DNA of 64,000 nt. Origin: Camelus bactrianus (Eukaryota; Chordata; Mammalia; Artiodactyla; Camelidae). Under the pieces are notes generated by a model. It was not told the DNA's origin. It saw only the letters and a program-made list of their open reading frames with translations, and did no database searches. This document shows, in pieces, positions 1 through 9,959 of this stretch; positions within the stretch are counted from its first letter, which is position 1; each line of letters opens with the position of its first letter. The translations under genes and the position numbers were made by a program. The DNA is taken from the NCBI RefSeq assembly GCF_048773025.1, contig NC_133546.1:96737104-96801103 (forward strand). Direction: 5' to 3'.

Positions 1-1
1 A

Positions 2-748
2 GAGACTTTCGTTCATCTAGCACAAAGGGAACGGGTTGCAGGAGAAACTTTTACTCTGGTTTCTCAGTGTGTTTCCTAGTGCCGGTTTGAAGTTCCTGCA
101 GTTTTCACTGTAAAACCGAGTTGGAGCTAGTACCTCCCCATATATATGTATGGAGTGGAGTTTGCAAGTGAAAAGAAACTTTGTGTTCCCAACAAGCTAG
201 ATGAAGGATGGCTTTCACACACACTTATCTCTCAGAACTGAGCATGTGGAGAGACGTTCGTTCATCTAGCACAAAGGGATCGCGTTGCAGGGGAAACTTT
301 TACTCTGGTTTCTCAGTCTGTTTCCTAGTGCCGGTTTGAAGTTCCTGCAGTTTTCACTGTAAAACCGACTTGGAGCTAGTACCTCCCCATATATATGTAT
401 GGAGTGGAGTTTGCAAGTGAAAAGAAACTTTGTGTTCCCAACAAGCTAGGTGAAGGACGGCTTTCACACACACTTATATCTCAGAACTGAGCATGTGGAG
501 AGACGTTCGTTCATCTAGCACAAAGGGATCGCGTTGCAGGGGAAACTTTTACTCTGGTTTCTCAGTCTGTTTCCTAGTGCCGGTTTGAAGTTCCTGCAGT
601 TTTCACTGTAAAACCGAGTTGGAGCTAGTACCTCCCCATATATATGTATGGAGTGGAGTTTGCAAGTGAAAAGAAACTTTGTGTTCCCAACAAGCTAGGT
701 GAAGGACGGCTTTCACACACACTTATCTCTCAGAACTGAGCATGTGGA
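2..748. repeat. R cassette, copy 1 (3 monomers)
   Basis: R is recognised by GGATGGC late in one monomer, then GGGATCGCG with GCAGGGGAAAC in the next, then ATATCTCAG at that monomer's end. In this copy the third monomer repeats GGGATCGCG rather than GGGAACGCG. The monomer at 1247 has a related AGAGATCGCG, which suggests a decayed further copy. Confidence 0.85.
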
Positions 749-788
749 GAGACGTTCGTTCATCTAGCACAAAGGGAACGGGTTGCAG

Positions 789-812
789 GAGAAACTTTTA
801 CTCTGGTTTCTC
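789..812. repeat. Inverted repeat in monomer: 7 bp stem, 10 nt loop
   Basis: Monomer positions 41-47 (GAGAAAC) and 58-64 (GTTTCTC) are perfect reverse complements separated by 10 bases. The element is present in nearly every monomer. Common variants fall in the loop (positions 48, 52, 56, 57) or turn a pair into a G-U wobble in a plus-strand transcript (42 A to G, 47 C to T). Others plainly break the stem, such as position 59 T to A, or 44 A to C together with 63 T to A. It could extrude as a small cruciform or fold in RNA. No function is shown by the sequence. Confidence 0.8.
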
Positions 813-842
813 AGTCTGTTTCCTAGTGCCGGTTTGAAGTTC

Positions 843-848
843 CTGCAG
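843..848. other. Monomer-spaced CTGCAG site (example copy)
   Basis: CTGCAG at monomer positions 95-100 occurs once per monomer in most copies, so the array would give a 249 bp ladder with PstI. Variant monomers that lose it include those reading CTGCAAT (near 5079, 11801, 17274, 18021, 45148, 46141), CTGTAG (near 8809, 14537, 22008), CTTGCAG (for example 31461, 34199, 43904, 50123) and CTGCATT (near 33457, 43158). These produce higher ladder steps. Confidence 0.9.
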
Positions 849-863
849 TTTTCACTGTAAAAC
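848..863. repeat. Dyad symmetry GTTTT-6-AAAAC
   Basis: Monomer positions 100-104 and 111-115 are reverse complements with a 6 base spacer. A second overlapping dyad, CAGT and ACTG spaced by 4, shares the same bases. P cassette monomers change the centre (CACTG to CAATG) while keeping the outer arms. Short dyads of this sort are common in centromeric satellites that lack CENP-B boxes; a role here is only inferred. Confidence 0.7.
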
Positions 864-884
864 CGAGTTGGAGCTAGTACCTCC

Positions 885-900
885 CCATATATATGTATGG
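885..900. repeat. Dyad symmetry CCATA-6-TATGG around a TA run
   Basis: Monomer positions 137-141 and 148-152 are reverse complements flanking TATATG. This is the most AT-rich part of the monomer. It is also a variation hotspot: GTATGG becomes GTACGG, GTAAGG, CTAAGG, GTATCG or ATATGG in recognisable variant classes that mark the HOR cassettes. Confidence 0.75.
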
Positions 901-977
901 AGTGGAGTTTGCAAGTGAAAAGAAACTTTGTGTTCCCAACAAGCTAGGTGAAGGACGGCTTTCACACACACTTATCT

Positions 978-989
978 CTCAGAACTGAG
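978..989. repeat. Dyad symmetry CTCAG-2-CTGAG
   Basis: Monomer positions 230-234 and 237-241 form a perfect 12 bp palindrome with a two-base centre, repeated in most monomers. The V variant (CTTGTGG just downstream) and the ATATCTCAG, CTGTCAG and CTATCAG variants alter its edges in particular cassettes. Confidence 0.75.
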
Positions 990-1744
990 CATGTGGAGAG
1001 ACGTTCGTTCATCTAGCACAAAGGGAACGGGTTGCAGGAGAAACTTTTACTCTGGTTTCTCAGTCTGTTTCCTAGTGCCGGTTTGAAGTTCCTGCAGTTT
1101 TCACTGTAAAACCGAGTTGGAGCTAGTACCTCCCCATATATATGTATGGAGTGGAGTTTGCAAGTGAAAAGAAACTTTGTGTTCCCAACAAGCTAGATGA
1201 AGGATGGCTTTCACACACACTTATCTCTCAGAACTGAGCATGTGGAGAGACGTTCGTTCATCTAGCACAAAGAGATCGCGTTGCAGGGGAAACTTTTACT
1301 CTGGTTTCTCAGTCTGTTTCCTAGTGCCGGTTTGAAGTTCCTGCAGTTTTCACTGTAAAACCGAGTTGGAGCTAGTACCTCCCCATATATATATATGGAG
1401 TGGAGTTTGCAAGTGAAAAGAAACTTTGCGTTCCCAACAAGCTAGGTGAAGGACGGCTTTCACACACACTTATCTCTCAGAACTGAGCATGTGGAGAGAC
1501 GTTCGTTCATCTAGCACAAAGGGAACGGGTTGCAGGAGAAACTTTTACTCTGGTTTCTCAGTCTGTTTCCTAGTGCCGGTTTGAAGTTCCTGCAGTTTTC
1601 ACTGTAAAACCGAGTTGGAGCTAGTACCTCCCCATATATATATATGGAGTGGAGTTTGCAAGTGAAAAGAAACTTTGCGTTCCCAACAAGCTAGGTGAAG
1701 GACGGCTTTCACACACACTTATCTCTCAGAACTGAGCATGTGGA

Positions 1745-2740
1745 GAGACGTTCGTTCATCTAGCACAAAGGGAACGGGTTGCAGGAGAAACTTTTACTCT
1801 GGTTTCTCAGTCTGTTTCCTAGTGCCGGTTTGAAGTTCCTGCAGTTTTCACTGTAAAACCGAGTTGGAGCTAGTACCTCCCCATATATATGTATGGAGTG
1901 GAGTTTGCTAGTGAAAAGAAACTTTGTGGTCCCAACAAGCTAGGTGAAGGACGTCATTCACACACACTTATCTCTCAGAACTGAGCATGTGGAGAGACGT
2001 TCGTTCATCTAGCAAAAAGGGAACAGGTTGCAGGAGAAACTTTTACTCTGGTTTCTCAGTCTGTTTCCTAGTGCCGGTTTGAAGTTCCTGCAGTTTTCAC
2101 TGTAAAACCGACTTGGAGCTAGTACCTCCCCATATATATGTATGGAGTGGAGTTTGCAAGTGAAAAGAAACTTTGTGTTCCCAACAAGCTAGGTGAAGGA
2201 CGGCTTTCACACACACTTATCTCTCAGAACTGAGCATGTGGAGAGACGTTCGTTCATCTAGCACAAAGGGAACGGTTTGCAGGAGAAACTTTTACTCTGG
2301 TTTCTCAGTCTGTTTCCTAGTGCCGGTTTGATGTTCCTGCAGTTTTCAATGTAAAACCGAGTTAGATCTTGTACCTCCCCATATATATGTATGGAGTGGA
2401 GTTTGCTACTGAAAAGAAACTCTGTGTTCCCAACAAGCTAGTTGAAGGACGGCTTTCACACACACTTATCTCTCAGAACTGAGCATGTGGAGAGACGTTC
2501 GTTCATCTAGAACAAAGGGAATGGGTTGCAGGAGAAATTTTTACTCTGGTTTCTCAGTCTGTTTCCTAGTGCCGGTTTGAAGTTCCTGCAGTTTTCACTG
2601 TAAAATCGAGTTGGAGCTAGTACCTCCCCATATATATGTATGGAGTGGAGTTTGCATGTGAAAAGAAACTTTGTGTTCCCAACAAGCTAGGTGAAGGACG
2701 GCTTTCACACACACTTATCTCTCAGAACTGAGCATGTGGA
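1745..2740. repeat. P cassette, copy 1 (4 monomers, most diverged)
   Basis: P consists of four monomers in order. M1 has GCTAGTG with GTGGTCCC. M2 has AACAGG. M3 has ACGGTTTGC, GATGTTCC, TTCAATG, AGATCTTG, GCTACTG and AACTCTG. M4 has CTAGAACAAAG with GAATGGG and GAAATTTTTAC. All four are here, with private changes such as GACGTCATTC and AAAAAGGG. It lies about 28 kb from the next P copy. Confidence 0.9.
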
Positions 2741-3984
2741 GAGACGTTCGTTCATCTAGCACAAAGGGAACGGGTTGCAGGAGAAACTTTTACTCTGGTT
2801 TCTCAGTCTGTTTCCTAGTGCCGGTTTGAAGTTCCTGCAGTTTTCACTGTAAAACCGAGTTGGAGCTAGTACCTCCCCATATATATGTATGGAGTGGAGT
2901 TGGCAAGTGAAAAGAAACTTTGTGTTCCCAACAAGCTAGGTGAAGGACGGCTTTCACACACACTTATCTCTCAGAACTGAGCATGTGGAGATACGTTCGT
3001 TCATCTAGCACAAAGGGAACGGGTTGCAGGAGAAACTTTTTCTCTGGTTTCTCAGTCTGTTTCCTAGTGCCGGTTTGAAGTTCCTGCAGTTTTCACTGTA
3101 AAACCGAGTTGGAGCTAGTACCTCCCCATATATATGTATGGAGTGGAGTTTGCAAGTGAAAACTAACTTTGTGTTCCCAACATGCTAGGTGAAGGACGGC
3201 TTTCACACACACTTATCTCTCAGAACTGAGCATGTGGAGAAACGTTCGTTCATCTAGCACAAAGGGAACGGGTTGCATGAGAAACTTTACTCTGGTTTCT
3301 CAGTCTGTTTCCTAGTGCCGGTTTGAAGTTCCTGCAGTTTTCACTGTAAAACCGAGTTGGAGCTAGTACCTCCCCATATATATGTATGGAGTGGAGTTTG
3401 CAAGTGAAAAGAAACTTTGTGTTCCCAACAAGCTAGGTGAAGGACGGCTTTCACACACACTTATCTCTCAGAACTGAGCATGTGGAGAGACGTTCGTTCA
3501 TCTAGCAGAAAGGGAACGGGTTGCAGGAGAAACTTTTACTCTGGTTTCTCAGTCTGTTTCCTAGTGCCGGTTTGAAGTTCCTGCAGTTTTCACTGTAAAA
3601 CCGAGTTGGAGCTAGTACCTCCCCATATATATGTATGGAGTGGAGTTTGCAAGTGAAAAGAATCTTTGTGTTCCCAACAAGCTAGGTGAAGGACGGCTTT
3701 CACACACACTTATCTCTCAGAACTGAGCATGTGGAGAGACGTTCGTTCATCTAGCACAAAGGGAACGGGTTGCAGGAGAAACTTTTACTCTGGTTTCTCA
3801 GTCTGTTTCCTAGTGCCGGTTTGAAGTTCCTGCAGTTTTCACTGTAAAACCGAGTTGGAGCTAGTACCTCCCCATATATATGTATGGAGTGGAGTTTGCA
3901 AGTGAAAAGAAACTTTGTGTTCCCAACAAGCTAGGTGAAGGACGGCTTTCACACACACTTATCTCTCAGAACTGAGCATGTGGA
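2741..3984. repeat. Monomers between P1 and U1
   Basis: These monomers are near consensus. A U-like pair with TTTTTCTCTGG and GAAAACTAAC, then GCATGAG, lies at about 3020-3280. One base is deleted near 3278 (three instead of four T before ACTCTGG). The monomers near 3507-3661 carry GCAGAAAG and GAATCTTT, which match those near 10229-10383 at a 27-monomer distance. Confidence 0.9.
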
Positions 3985-4731
3985 GAGACGTTCGTTCATC
4001 TAGCACAAAGGGAACGGGTTGCAGGAGAAACATTTACTCTGGTTTCTCAGTCTGTTTCCTAGTGCCGGTTTGAAGTTCCTGCAGTTTTCACTGTAAAACC
4101 GAGTTGGAGCTAGTACCTCCCCATATATATGTACGGAGTGGAGTTTGCAAGTGAAAAGAAACTTTGTGTTCCCAACAAGCTAGGTGAAGGACGGCTTTCA
4201 CACACACTTATCTCTCAGAACTGAGCATGTGGAGAGACGTTCGTTCATCTAGCACAAAGGGAACGGGTTGCAGGAGAAACTTTTTCTCTGGTTTCTCAGT
4301 CTGTTTCCTAGTGCCGGTTTGAAGTTCCTGCAGTTTTCACTGTAAAACCGAGTTGGAGCTAGTACCTCCCCATATATATGTATGGAGTGGAGTTTGCAAG
4401 TGAAAACTAACTTTGTGTTCCCAACAAGCTAGGTGAAGGACGGCTTTCACACACACTTATCTCTCAGAACTGAGCATGTGGAGAGACGTTCGTTCATCTA
4501 GCACAAACGGAACGGGTTGCATGAGAAACTTTTACTCTGGTTTCTCAGTCTGTTTCCTACTGCCGGTTTGAAGTTCCTGCAGTTTTCACTGTAAAACCGA
4601 GTTGGAGCTAGTACCTCCCCATATATATGTACGGAGTGGAGTTGGCAAGTGAAAAGAAACTTTGTGTTCCCAACAAGCTAGGTGAAGGACGGCTTTCACA
4701 CACACTTATCTCTCAGAACTGAGCATGTGGA
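3985..4731. repeat. U cassette, copy 1 (3 monomers)
   Basis: U is defined by AACATTTAC and GTACGG in the first monomer, TTTTTCTCTGG and GAAAACTAAC in the second, and CAAACGG with GCATGAG in the third. The same ordered set recurs at 10707 and, in full or partial form, at 52519, 55258, 60238 and 63225. Confidence 0.9.
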
Positions 4732-6474
4732 GAGACGTTCGTTCATCTAGCAGAAAGGGAACGGGTTGCAGGAGAAACTTTTACTCTGGTTTCTCAGTCT
4801 GTTTCCTAGTGCCGGTTTGAAGTTCCTGCAGTTTTCACTGTAAAACCGAGTTGGAGCTAGTACCTCCCCATATATATGTATGGAGTGGAGTTTGCAAGTG
4901 AAAAGAAACTTTGTGTTCCCAACAAGCTAGGTGAAGGACGGCTTTCACACACACTTATCTCTCAGAACTGAGCATGTGGAGAGACGTTCGTTCATCTAGC
5001 AGAAAGGGAACGGGATGCAGGAGAAACTTTTACTCTGGTTTCTCAGTCTGTTTCCTAGTGCCGGTTTGAAGTTCCTGCAATTTTCACTGTAAAACCGAGT
5101 TGGAGCTAGTACCTCCCCATATATATGTATGGAGTGGAGTTTGCAAGTGAAAAGAAACTTTGTGTTCCCAACAAGCTAGTTGAAGGACGGCTTTCACACA
5201 CACTTATCTCTCAGAACTGAGCATGTGGAGAGACGTTCGTTCATCTAGCACAAAGGGAACGGGTTGCAGGAGAAACTTTTACTCTGGTTTCTCAGTCTGT
5301 TTCCTAGTGCCGGTTTGAAGTTCCTGCAGTTTTCACTGTAAAACCGAGTTGGAGCTAGTACCTCCCCATATATATGTATGGAGTGGAGTTTTCAAGTGAA
5401 AAGAAACTTTGTGTTCCCAACAAGCTAGGTGAAGGACGGCTTTCACACACACTTATCTCTCAGAACTGAGCATGTGGAGAGACGTTCGTTCATCTAGCAC
5501 AAAGGGAACGGGTTGCAGGAGAAACTTTTACTCTGGTTTCTCAGTGTGTTTCCTAGTGCCGGTTTGAAGTTCCTGCAGTTTTCACTGTAAAACCGAGTTG
5601 GAGCTTGTACCTCCCCATATATATGTATGGAGTGGAGTTTGCAAGTGAAAAGAAACTTTGTGTTCCCAACAAGCTAGTTGAAGGACGGCTTTCACACACA
5701 CTTATCTCTCAGAACTGAGCATGTGGAGAGACGTTCGTTCATCTAGCACAAAGGGAACGGGTTGCAGGAGCAACTTTTACTCTGGTTTCACAGTCTGTTT
5801 CCTAGTGCCGGTTTGAAGTTCCTGCAGTTTTCACTGTAAAACCGAGTTGGAGCTAGTACCTCCCCATATATATGTATGGAGTGGAGTTTGCAAGTGAAAA
5901 GAAACTTTGTGTTCCCAACAAGCTAGGTGAAGGACGGCTTTCACACACACTTATCTCTCAGAACTGAGCATGTGGAGAGACGTTCGTTCATCTAGCACAA
6001 AGGGAACGGGTTGCAGGAGAAACTTTTACTCTGGATTCTCAGTCTGTTTCCTAGTGCCGGTTTGAAGTTCCTGCAGTTTTCACTGTAAAACCGAGTTGGA
6101 GCTTGTACCTCCCCATATATATGTATGGAGTGGAGTTTGCAAGTGAAAAGAATCTTTGTGTTCCCAACAAGCTAGGTGAAGGACGGCTTTCACACACACT
6201 TATCTCTCAGAACTGAGCATGTGGAGAGACGTTCGTTCATCTAGCACAAAGGGAACGGGTTGCAGGAGAAACTTTTACTCTGGTTTCTCAGTCTGTTTCC
6301 TAGTGCCGGTTTGAAGTTCCTGCAGTTTTCACTGTAAAACAGAGTTGGAGCTAGTACCTCCCCATATATATGTATGGAGTGGAGTTTGCAAGTGAAAAGA
6401 AACTTTGTGTTCCCAACAAGCTAGGTGAAGGACGGCTTTCACACACACTTATCTCTCAGAACTGAGCATGTGGA
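4732..6474. repeat. Seven monomers between U1 and T1
   Basis: Variants in order are GGGATGCAGG with CTGCAATTTT (near 5013 and 5076), GCTAGTTGAAG (5176 and 5683), TTTTCAAGTG (5389), GAGCAACTTT with TTTCACAG (near 5769-5792), and GGATTCTC with GAATCTTT (near 6034 and 6151). The same order appears at 11.7-12.6 kb, but that copy lacks one monomer of this stretch. Confidence 0.85.
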
Positions 6475-6723
6475 GAGACGTTCGTTCATCTAGCACAAAG
6501 GGAACGGGTTGCAGGAGAAACTTTTACTCTGGTTTCTCAGTCTGTTTCCTAGTGCCGGTTTGAAGTTCCTGCAGTTTTCACTGTAAAACCGAGTGGGAGC
6601 TAGTACCTCCCCATATATATCTAAGGAGTGGAGTTTGCAAGTGAAAAGAAACTTTGTGTTCCCAACAAGCTAGGTGAAGGAAGGCTTTCACACACATTTA
6701 TCTCTCAGAACTGAGCATGTGAA
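6475..6723. repeat. T monomer, copy 1
   Basis: T carries CTAAGG in place of GTATGG, GAAGGAAGGC in place of GAAGGACGGC and ACATTTATC in place of ACACTTATC. It is followed by GTGAAGAGACG at the start of the next monomer. This four-change haplotype recurs at 12948, 19919, 25395 and 26889 and marks HOR register. Confidence 0.95.
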
Positions 6724-7968
6724 GAGACGTTCGTTCATCTAGCACAAAGGGAACGGGTTGCAGGAGAAACTTTTACTCTGGTTTCTCAGTCTGTTTCCTA
6801 GTGCCGGTTTGAAGTTCCTGCAGTTTTCACTGTAAAACCGAGTTGGAGCTAGTACCTCCCCATATATATGTATGGAGTGGAGTTTGCAAGTGAAAAGAAA
6901 CTTTTTGTTCCCAACAAGCTAGGTGAAGGACGGCTTTCACACACACTTATCTCTCAGAACTGAGCATGTGGAGAGACGTTCGTTCATCTAGCACAAAGGG
7001 AACGGGTTGCAGGAGAAACTTTTACTCTGGTTTCTCAGTCTGTTTCCTAGTGCCGGTTTGAAGTTCCTGCAGTTTTCACTGTAAAACCGAGTTGGAGCTT
7101 GTACCTCCCCATATATATGTATGGAGTGGAGTTTGCAAGTGAAAAGAAACTTTGTGTTCCCAACAATCTAGGTGAAGGACGGCTTTCACACACACTTATC
7201 TCTCAGAACTGAGCATGTGGAGAGACGTTCGTTCATCTAGCACAAAGGGAACGGGTTGCAGGAGAAACTTTTACTCTGGTTTCTCAGTCTGTTTCCTAGT
7301 GCCGGTTTGAAGTTCCTGCAGTTTTCACTGTAAAACCGAGTTGGAGCTAGTACCTACCCATATATATGTATGGAGTGGAGTTTGCAAGTGAAAAGAAACT
7401 TTGTGTTCCCAACAAGCTAGGTGAAGGACGGCTTTCACACACACTTATCTCTCAGAACTGAGCATGTGGAGAGACGTTCGTTCATCTAGCACAAAGGGAA
7501 CGGGTTGCAGGAGAAACTTTTACTCTGGTTTCTCAGTCTGTTTCCTAGTGCCGGTTTGAAGTTCCTGCAGTTTTCACTGTAAAACCGAGTTGGAGCTTGT
7601 ACCTCCCCATATATATGTATGGAGTGGAGTTTGCAAGTGAAAAGAAACTTTGTGTTCCCAACAAGCTAGGTGAAGGACGGCTTTCACACACACTTATCTC
7701 TCAGAACTGAGCATGTGGAGAGACGTTCGTTCATCTAGCACAAAGGGAACGGGTTGCAGGAGAAACTTTTACTCTGGTTTCTCAGTCTGTTTCCTAGTGC
7801 CGGTTTGAAGTTCCTGCAGTTTTCACTGTAAAACCGAGTTGGAGCTAGTACCTCCCCATATATATGTATGGAGTGGAGTTTGCAAGTGAAAAGAAACTTT
7901 GTGTTCCCAACAAGCTAGGTGAAGGACGGCTTTCACACACACTTATCTCTCAGAACTGAGCATGTGGA
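6724..7968. repeat. Five monomers between T1 and S1
   Basis: These include GCTTGTACC and CAACAATCTAGG monomers (near 7099 and 7164-7171) and one CTACCC (near 7351). The T-to-S spacing is 6 monomers here, at 19.9 kb and at 26.9 kb, but only 3 at 12.9 kb. The CAATCTAGG monomer is among those missing there. Confidence 0.85.
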
Positions 7969-8217
7969 GAGACGTTCATTCATCTAGCACAAACGGAACG
8001 GGTTGCAGGAGAAACTTTTACTCTGGTTTCTCAGTCTGTTTCCTAGTGCTGGTTTGAAGTTCCTGCAGTTTTCACTGTAAAATCGAGTTGGAGCTAGTAC
8101 CTCCCCATATATATGTAAGGAGTGGAGTTTGCAATTGAAAAGAAACTTTGTGTTCCCAACAAGCTAGGTGAAGGACGGCTTTCACACACACTTATCTCTC
8201 AGAACTGAGCATGTGGA
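7969..8217. repeat. S monomer, copy 1
   Basis: S carries GTTCATTCATC, GTGCTGG, AAAATCGAG and GTAAGG together. Two of these (CG to CA and CCGG to CTGG) are CpG transitions. The set recurs at 13695, 21413 and 28383. Confidence 0.95.
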
Positions 8218-9212
8218 GAGACGTTCGTTCATCTAGCACAAAGGGAACGGTTTGCAGGAGAAACTTTTACTCTGGTTTCTCAGTCTGTTTCCTAGTGCCG
8301 GTTTGAAGTTCCTGCAGTTTTCACTGTAAAACAGAGTTGGAGCTAGTACCTCCCCATATATATGTATGGAGTGGAGTTTGCAAGTGAAAAGAAACTTTGT
8401 GTTCCCAACAAGCTAGGTGAAGGACGGCTTTCACACACACTTATCTCTCAGAACTGAGCATGTGGAGAGACGTTCGTTCATCTAGCACAAAGGAACGGGT
8501 TGCAGGAGAAACTTTTACTCTGGTTTCTCAGTATGTTTCCTAGTGCCGGTTTGAAGTTCCTGCAGTTTTCACTGTAAAACCGAGTTGGAGCTAGTACCTC
8601 CCCATATATATGTATGGAGTGGAGTTTGCAAGTGAAAAGAAACTTTGTGTTCCCAACAAGCTAGGTGAAGGACGGCTTTCACACACACTTATCTCTCAGA
8701 ACTGAGCATGTGGAGAGACGTTCGTTCATCTACCACAAAGGGAACGGGTTGCAGGAGAAACTTTTACTCTGGTTTCTCAGTCTGTTTCCTAGTGCCGGTT
8801 TGAAGTTCCTGTAGTTTTCACTGTAAAACCGAGTTGGAGCTAGTACCTCCCCATATATATGTATGGAGTGGAGTTTGCAAGTGAAAAGAAACTTTGTGTT
8901 CCCAACAAGCTAGGTGAAGGACGGCTTTCACACACACTTATATCTCAGAACGGAGCATGTGGAGAGACGTTCGTTCATCTAGCACAAAGGGAACGCGTTG
9001 CAGGGGAAACTTTTACTCTGGTTTCTCAGTCTGTTTCCTAGTGCCGGTTTGAAGTTCCTGCAGTTTTCACTGTAAAACCGAGTTGGAGCTAGTACCTCCC
9101 CATATATATGCATGGAGTGGAGTTTGAAAGTGAAAAGAAACTTTGTGTTCCCAACAAGCTAGTTGAAGGACGGCTTTCACACACACTTATCTCTCAGAAC
9201 TGAGCATGTGGA
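8218..9212. repeat. Four monomers between S1 and R2
   Basis: Variants are ACGGTTTGC with AACAGAGTT (near 8250-8332), a 1 bp deletion giving AAAGGAACGG (near 8490) and TCTACCAC with CTGTAG (near 8731-8812). The monomer around 8859-9107 carries ATATCTCAGAACGGAGC and is shared with R2 at a 747 bp distance. The same S-to-R run follows S2. Confidence 0.85.
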
Positions 9213-9959
9213 GAGACGTTCGTTCATCTAGCACAAAGGGAACGGGTTGCAGGAGAAACTTTTACTCTGGTTTCTCAGTCTGTTTCCTAGTGCCGGTTTG
9301 AAGTTCCTGCAGTTTTCACTGTAAAACCGAGTTGGAGCTAGTACCTCCCCATATATATGTATGGAGTGGAGTTTGCAAGTGAAAAGAAACTTTGTGTTCC
9401 CAACAAGCTAGGTGAAGGATGGCTTTCACACACACTTATCTCTCAGAACTGAGCATGTGGAGAGACGTTCGTTCATCTAGCACAAAGGGATCGCGTTGCA
9501 GGGGAAACTTTTACTCTGGTTTCTCAGTCTGTTTCCTAGTGCCGGTTTGAAGTTCCTGCAGTTTTCACTGTAAAACCGAGTTGGAGCTAGTACCTCCCCA
9601 TATATATGTATGGAGTGGAGTTTGCAAGTGAAAAGAAACTTTGTGTTCCCAACAAGCTAGGTGAAGGACGGCTTTCACACACACTTATATCTCAGAACGG
9701 AGCATGTGGAGAGACGTTCGTTCATCTAGCACAAAGGGAACGCGTTGCAGGGGAAACTTTTACTCTGGTTTCTCAGTCTGTTTCCTAGTGCCGGTTTGAA
9801 GTTCCTGCAGTTTTCACTGTAAAACCGAGTTGGAGCTAGTACCTCCCCATATATATGTATGGAGTGGAGTTTGCAAGTGAAAAGAAACTTTGTGTTCCCA
9901 ACAAGCTAGGTGAAGGACGGCTTTCACACACACTTATCTCTCAGAACTGAGCATGTGGA
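9213..9959. repeat. R cassette, copy 2
   Basis: GGATGGC at about 9418, GGGATCGCG at 9487 and ATATCTCAG with AACGGAGC near 9688 are followed by GGGAACGCG and GCAGGGGAAAC. The TGA in the usual AACTGAGC is lost (AACGGAGC), which opens a 60-codon frame at 9606-9788. The identical frame at 8859-9041 arises from the same monomer type three units earlier. Neither has a credible gene context. Confidence 0.9.

Larger units (their letters stand above)
749..997. repeat. Reference monomer that matches the consensus
   Basis: This copy equals the consensus I derived by eye and serves as the coordinate frame (monomer position 1 = base 749). By hand count it has 61 G, 51 C and 137 A+T, about 45% GC. It has six CpG sites, at monomer positions 5, 9, 31, 82, 116 and 208, roughly half the number expected from base composition. 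It contains one CTGCAG, one CCGG, a short CA run at 215-223 and a TA run at 140-146. CTAG occurs four times, at 16, 75, 126 and 196. The choice of position 1 is arbitrary because a tandem array has no natural start. Confidence 0.95.
749..1744. repeat. Four monomers between R1 and P1, including two ATATATGG/TTTGCG monomers
   Basis: Two neighbouring monomers (variants near 1391-1430 and 1640-1680) carry the longer TA run ending ATATGG together with TTTGCGTTCCC. In the 23-43 kb domain that pair of variants always sits in the second monomer of a Q cassette, so this is probably a Q remnant duplicated as a single monomer. Confidence 0.8.

Noticed and set aside
755-783. Possible CENP-B box: TTCG followed by CGGG
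   Set aside because: The two halves are present at monomer positions 7-10 and 31-34, but 20 bases apart instead of 7, and the A required between them is not at the right place.
789-812. Compensatory changes in the hairpin stem (GAGCAAC with GTTTCAC near 5770, 12243 and 18714)
   Set aside because: The two changes are at positions 44 and 63, which pair with 61 and 42, so they break two pairs rather than restoring one.
765-841. tRNA-like internal promoter (perfect A box pattern TAGCACAAAGG, weak B box at GGTTTGAAG), hinting at a SINE-derived monomer
   Set aside because: The A box pattern is degenerate enough to occur by chance about once in four monomer-sized sequences counting both strands. 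The B box match is poor, and no SINE tail or body is recognisable.
885-900. TATA-box promoter at the TA run
   Set aside because: A TA-rich stretch alone is not evidence of a promoter. Nothing else in the monomer indicates a transcription start, though satellite transcription cannot be excluded.
749-997. Monomer as an ancient dimer of about 124 bp (TTGCAGGAGAAAC compared with TTGCAAGTGAAAAG), or four units around the CTAG sites
   Set aside because: The similarity is limited to about 20 bases with gaps and does not extend. The four CTAG contexts do not align. It needs a proper self-alignment to be claimed.
8859-9041. 60-codon open frame, identical to the one at 9606-9788
   Set aside because: It arises from satellite variants that remove one TGA. 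It has no conserved context, codon pattern or homology, and neighbouring monomers interrupt the same frame.
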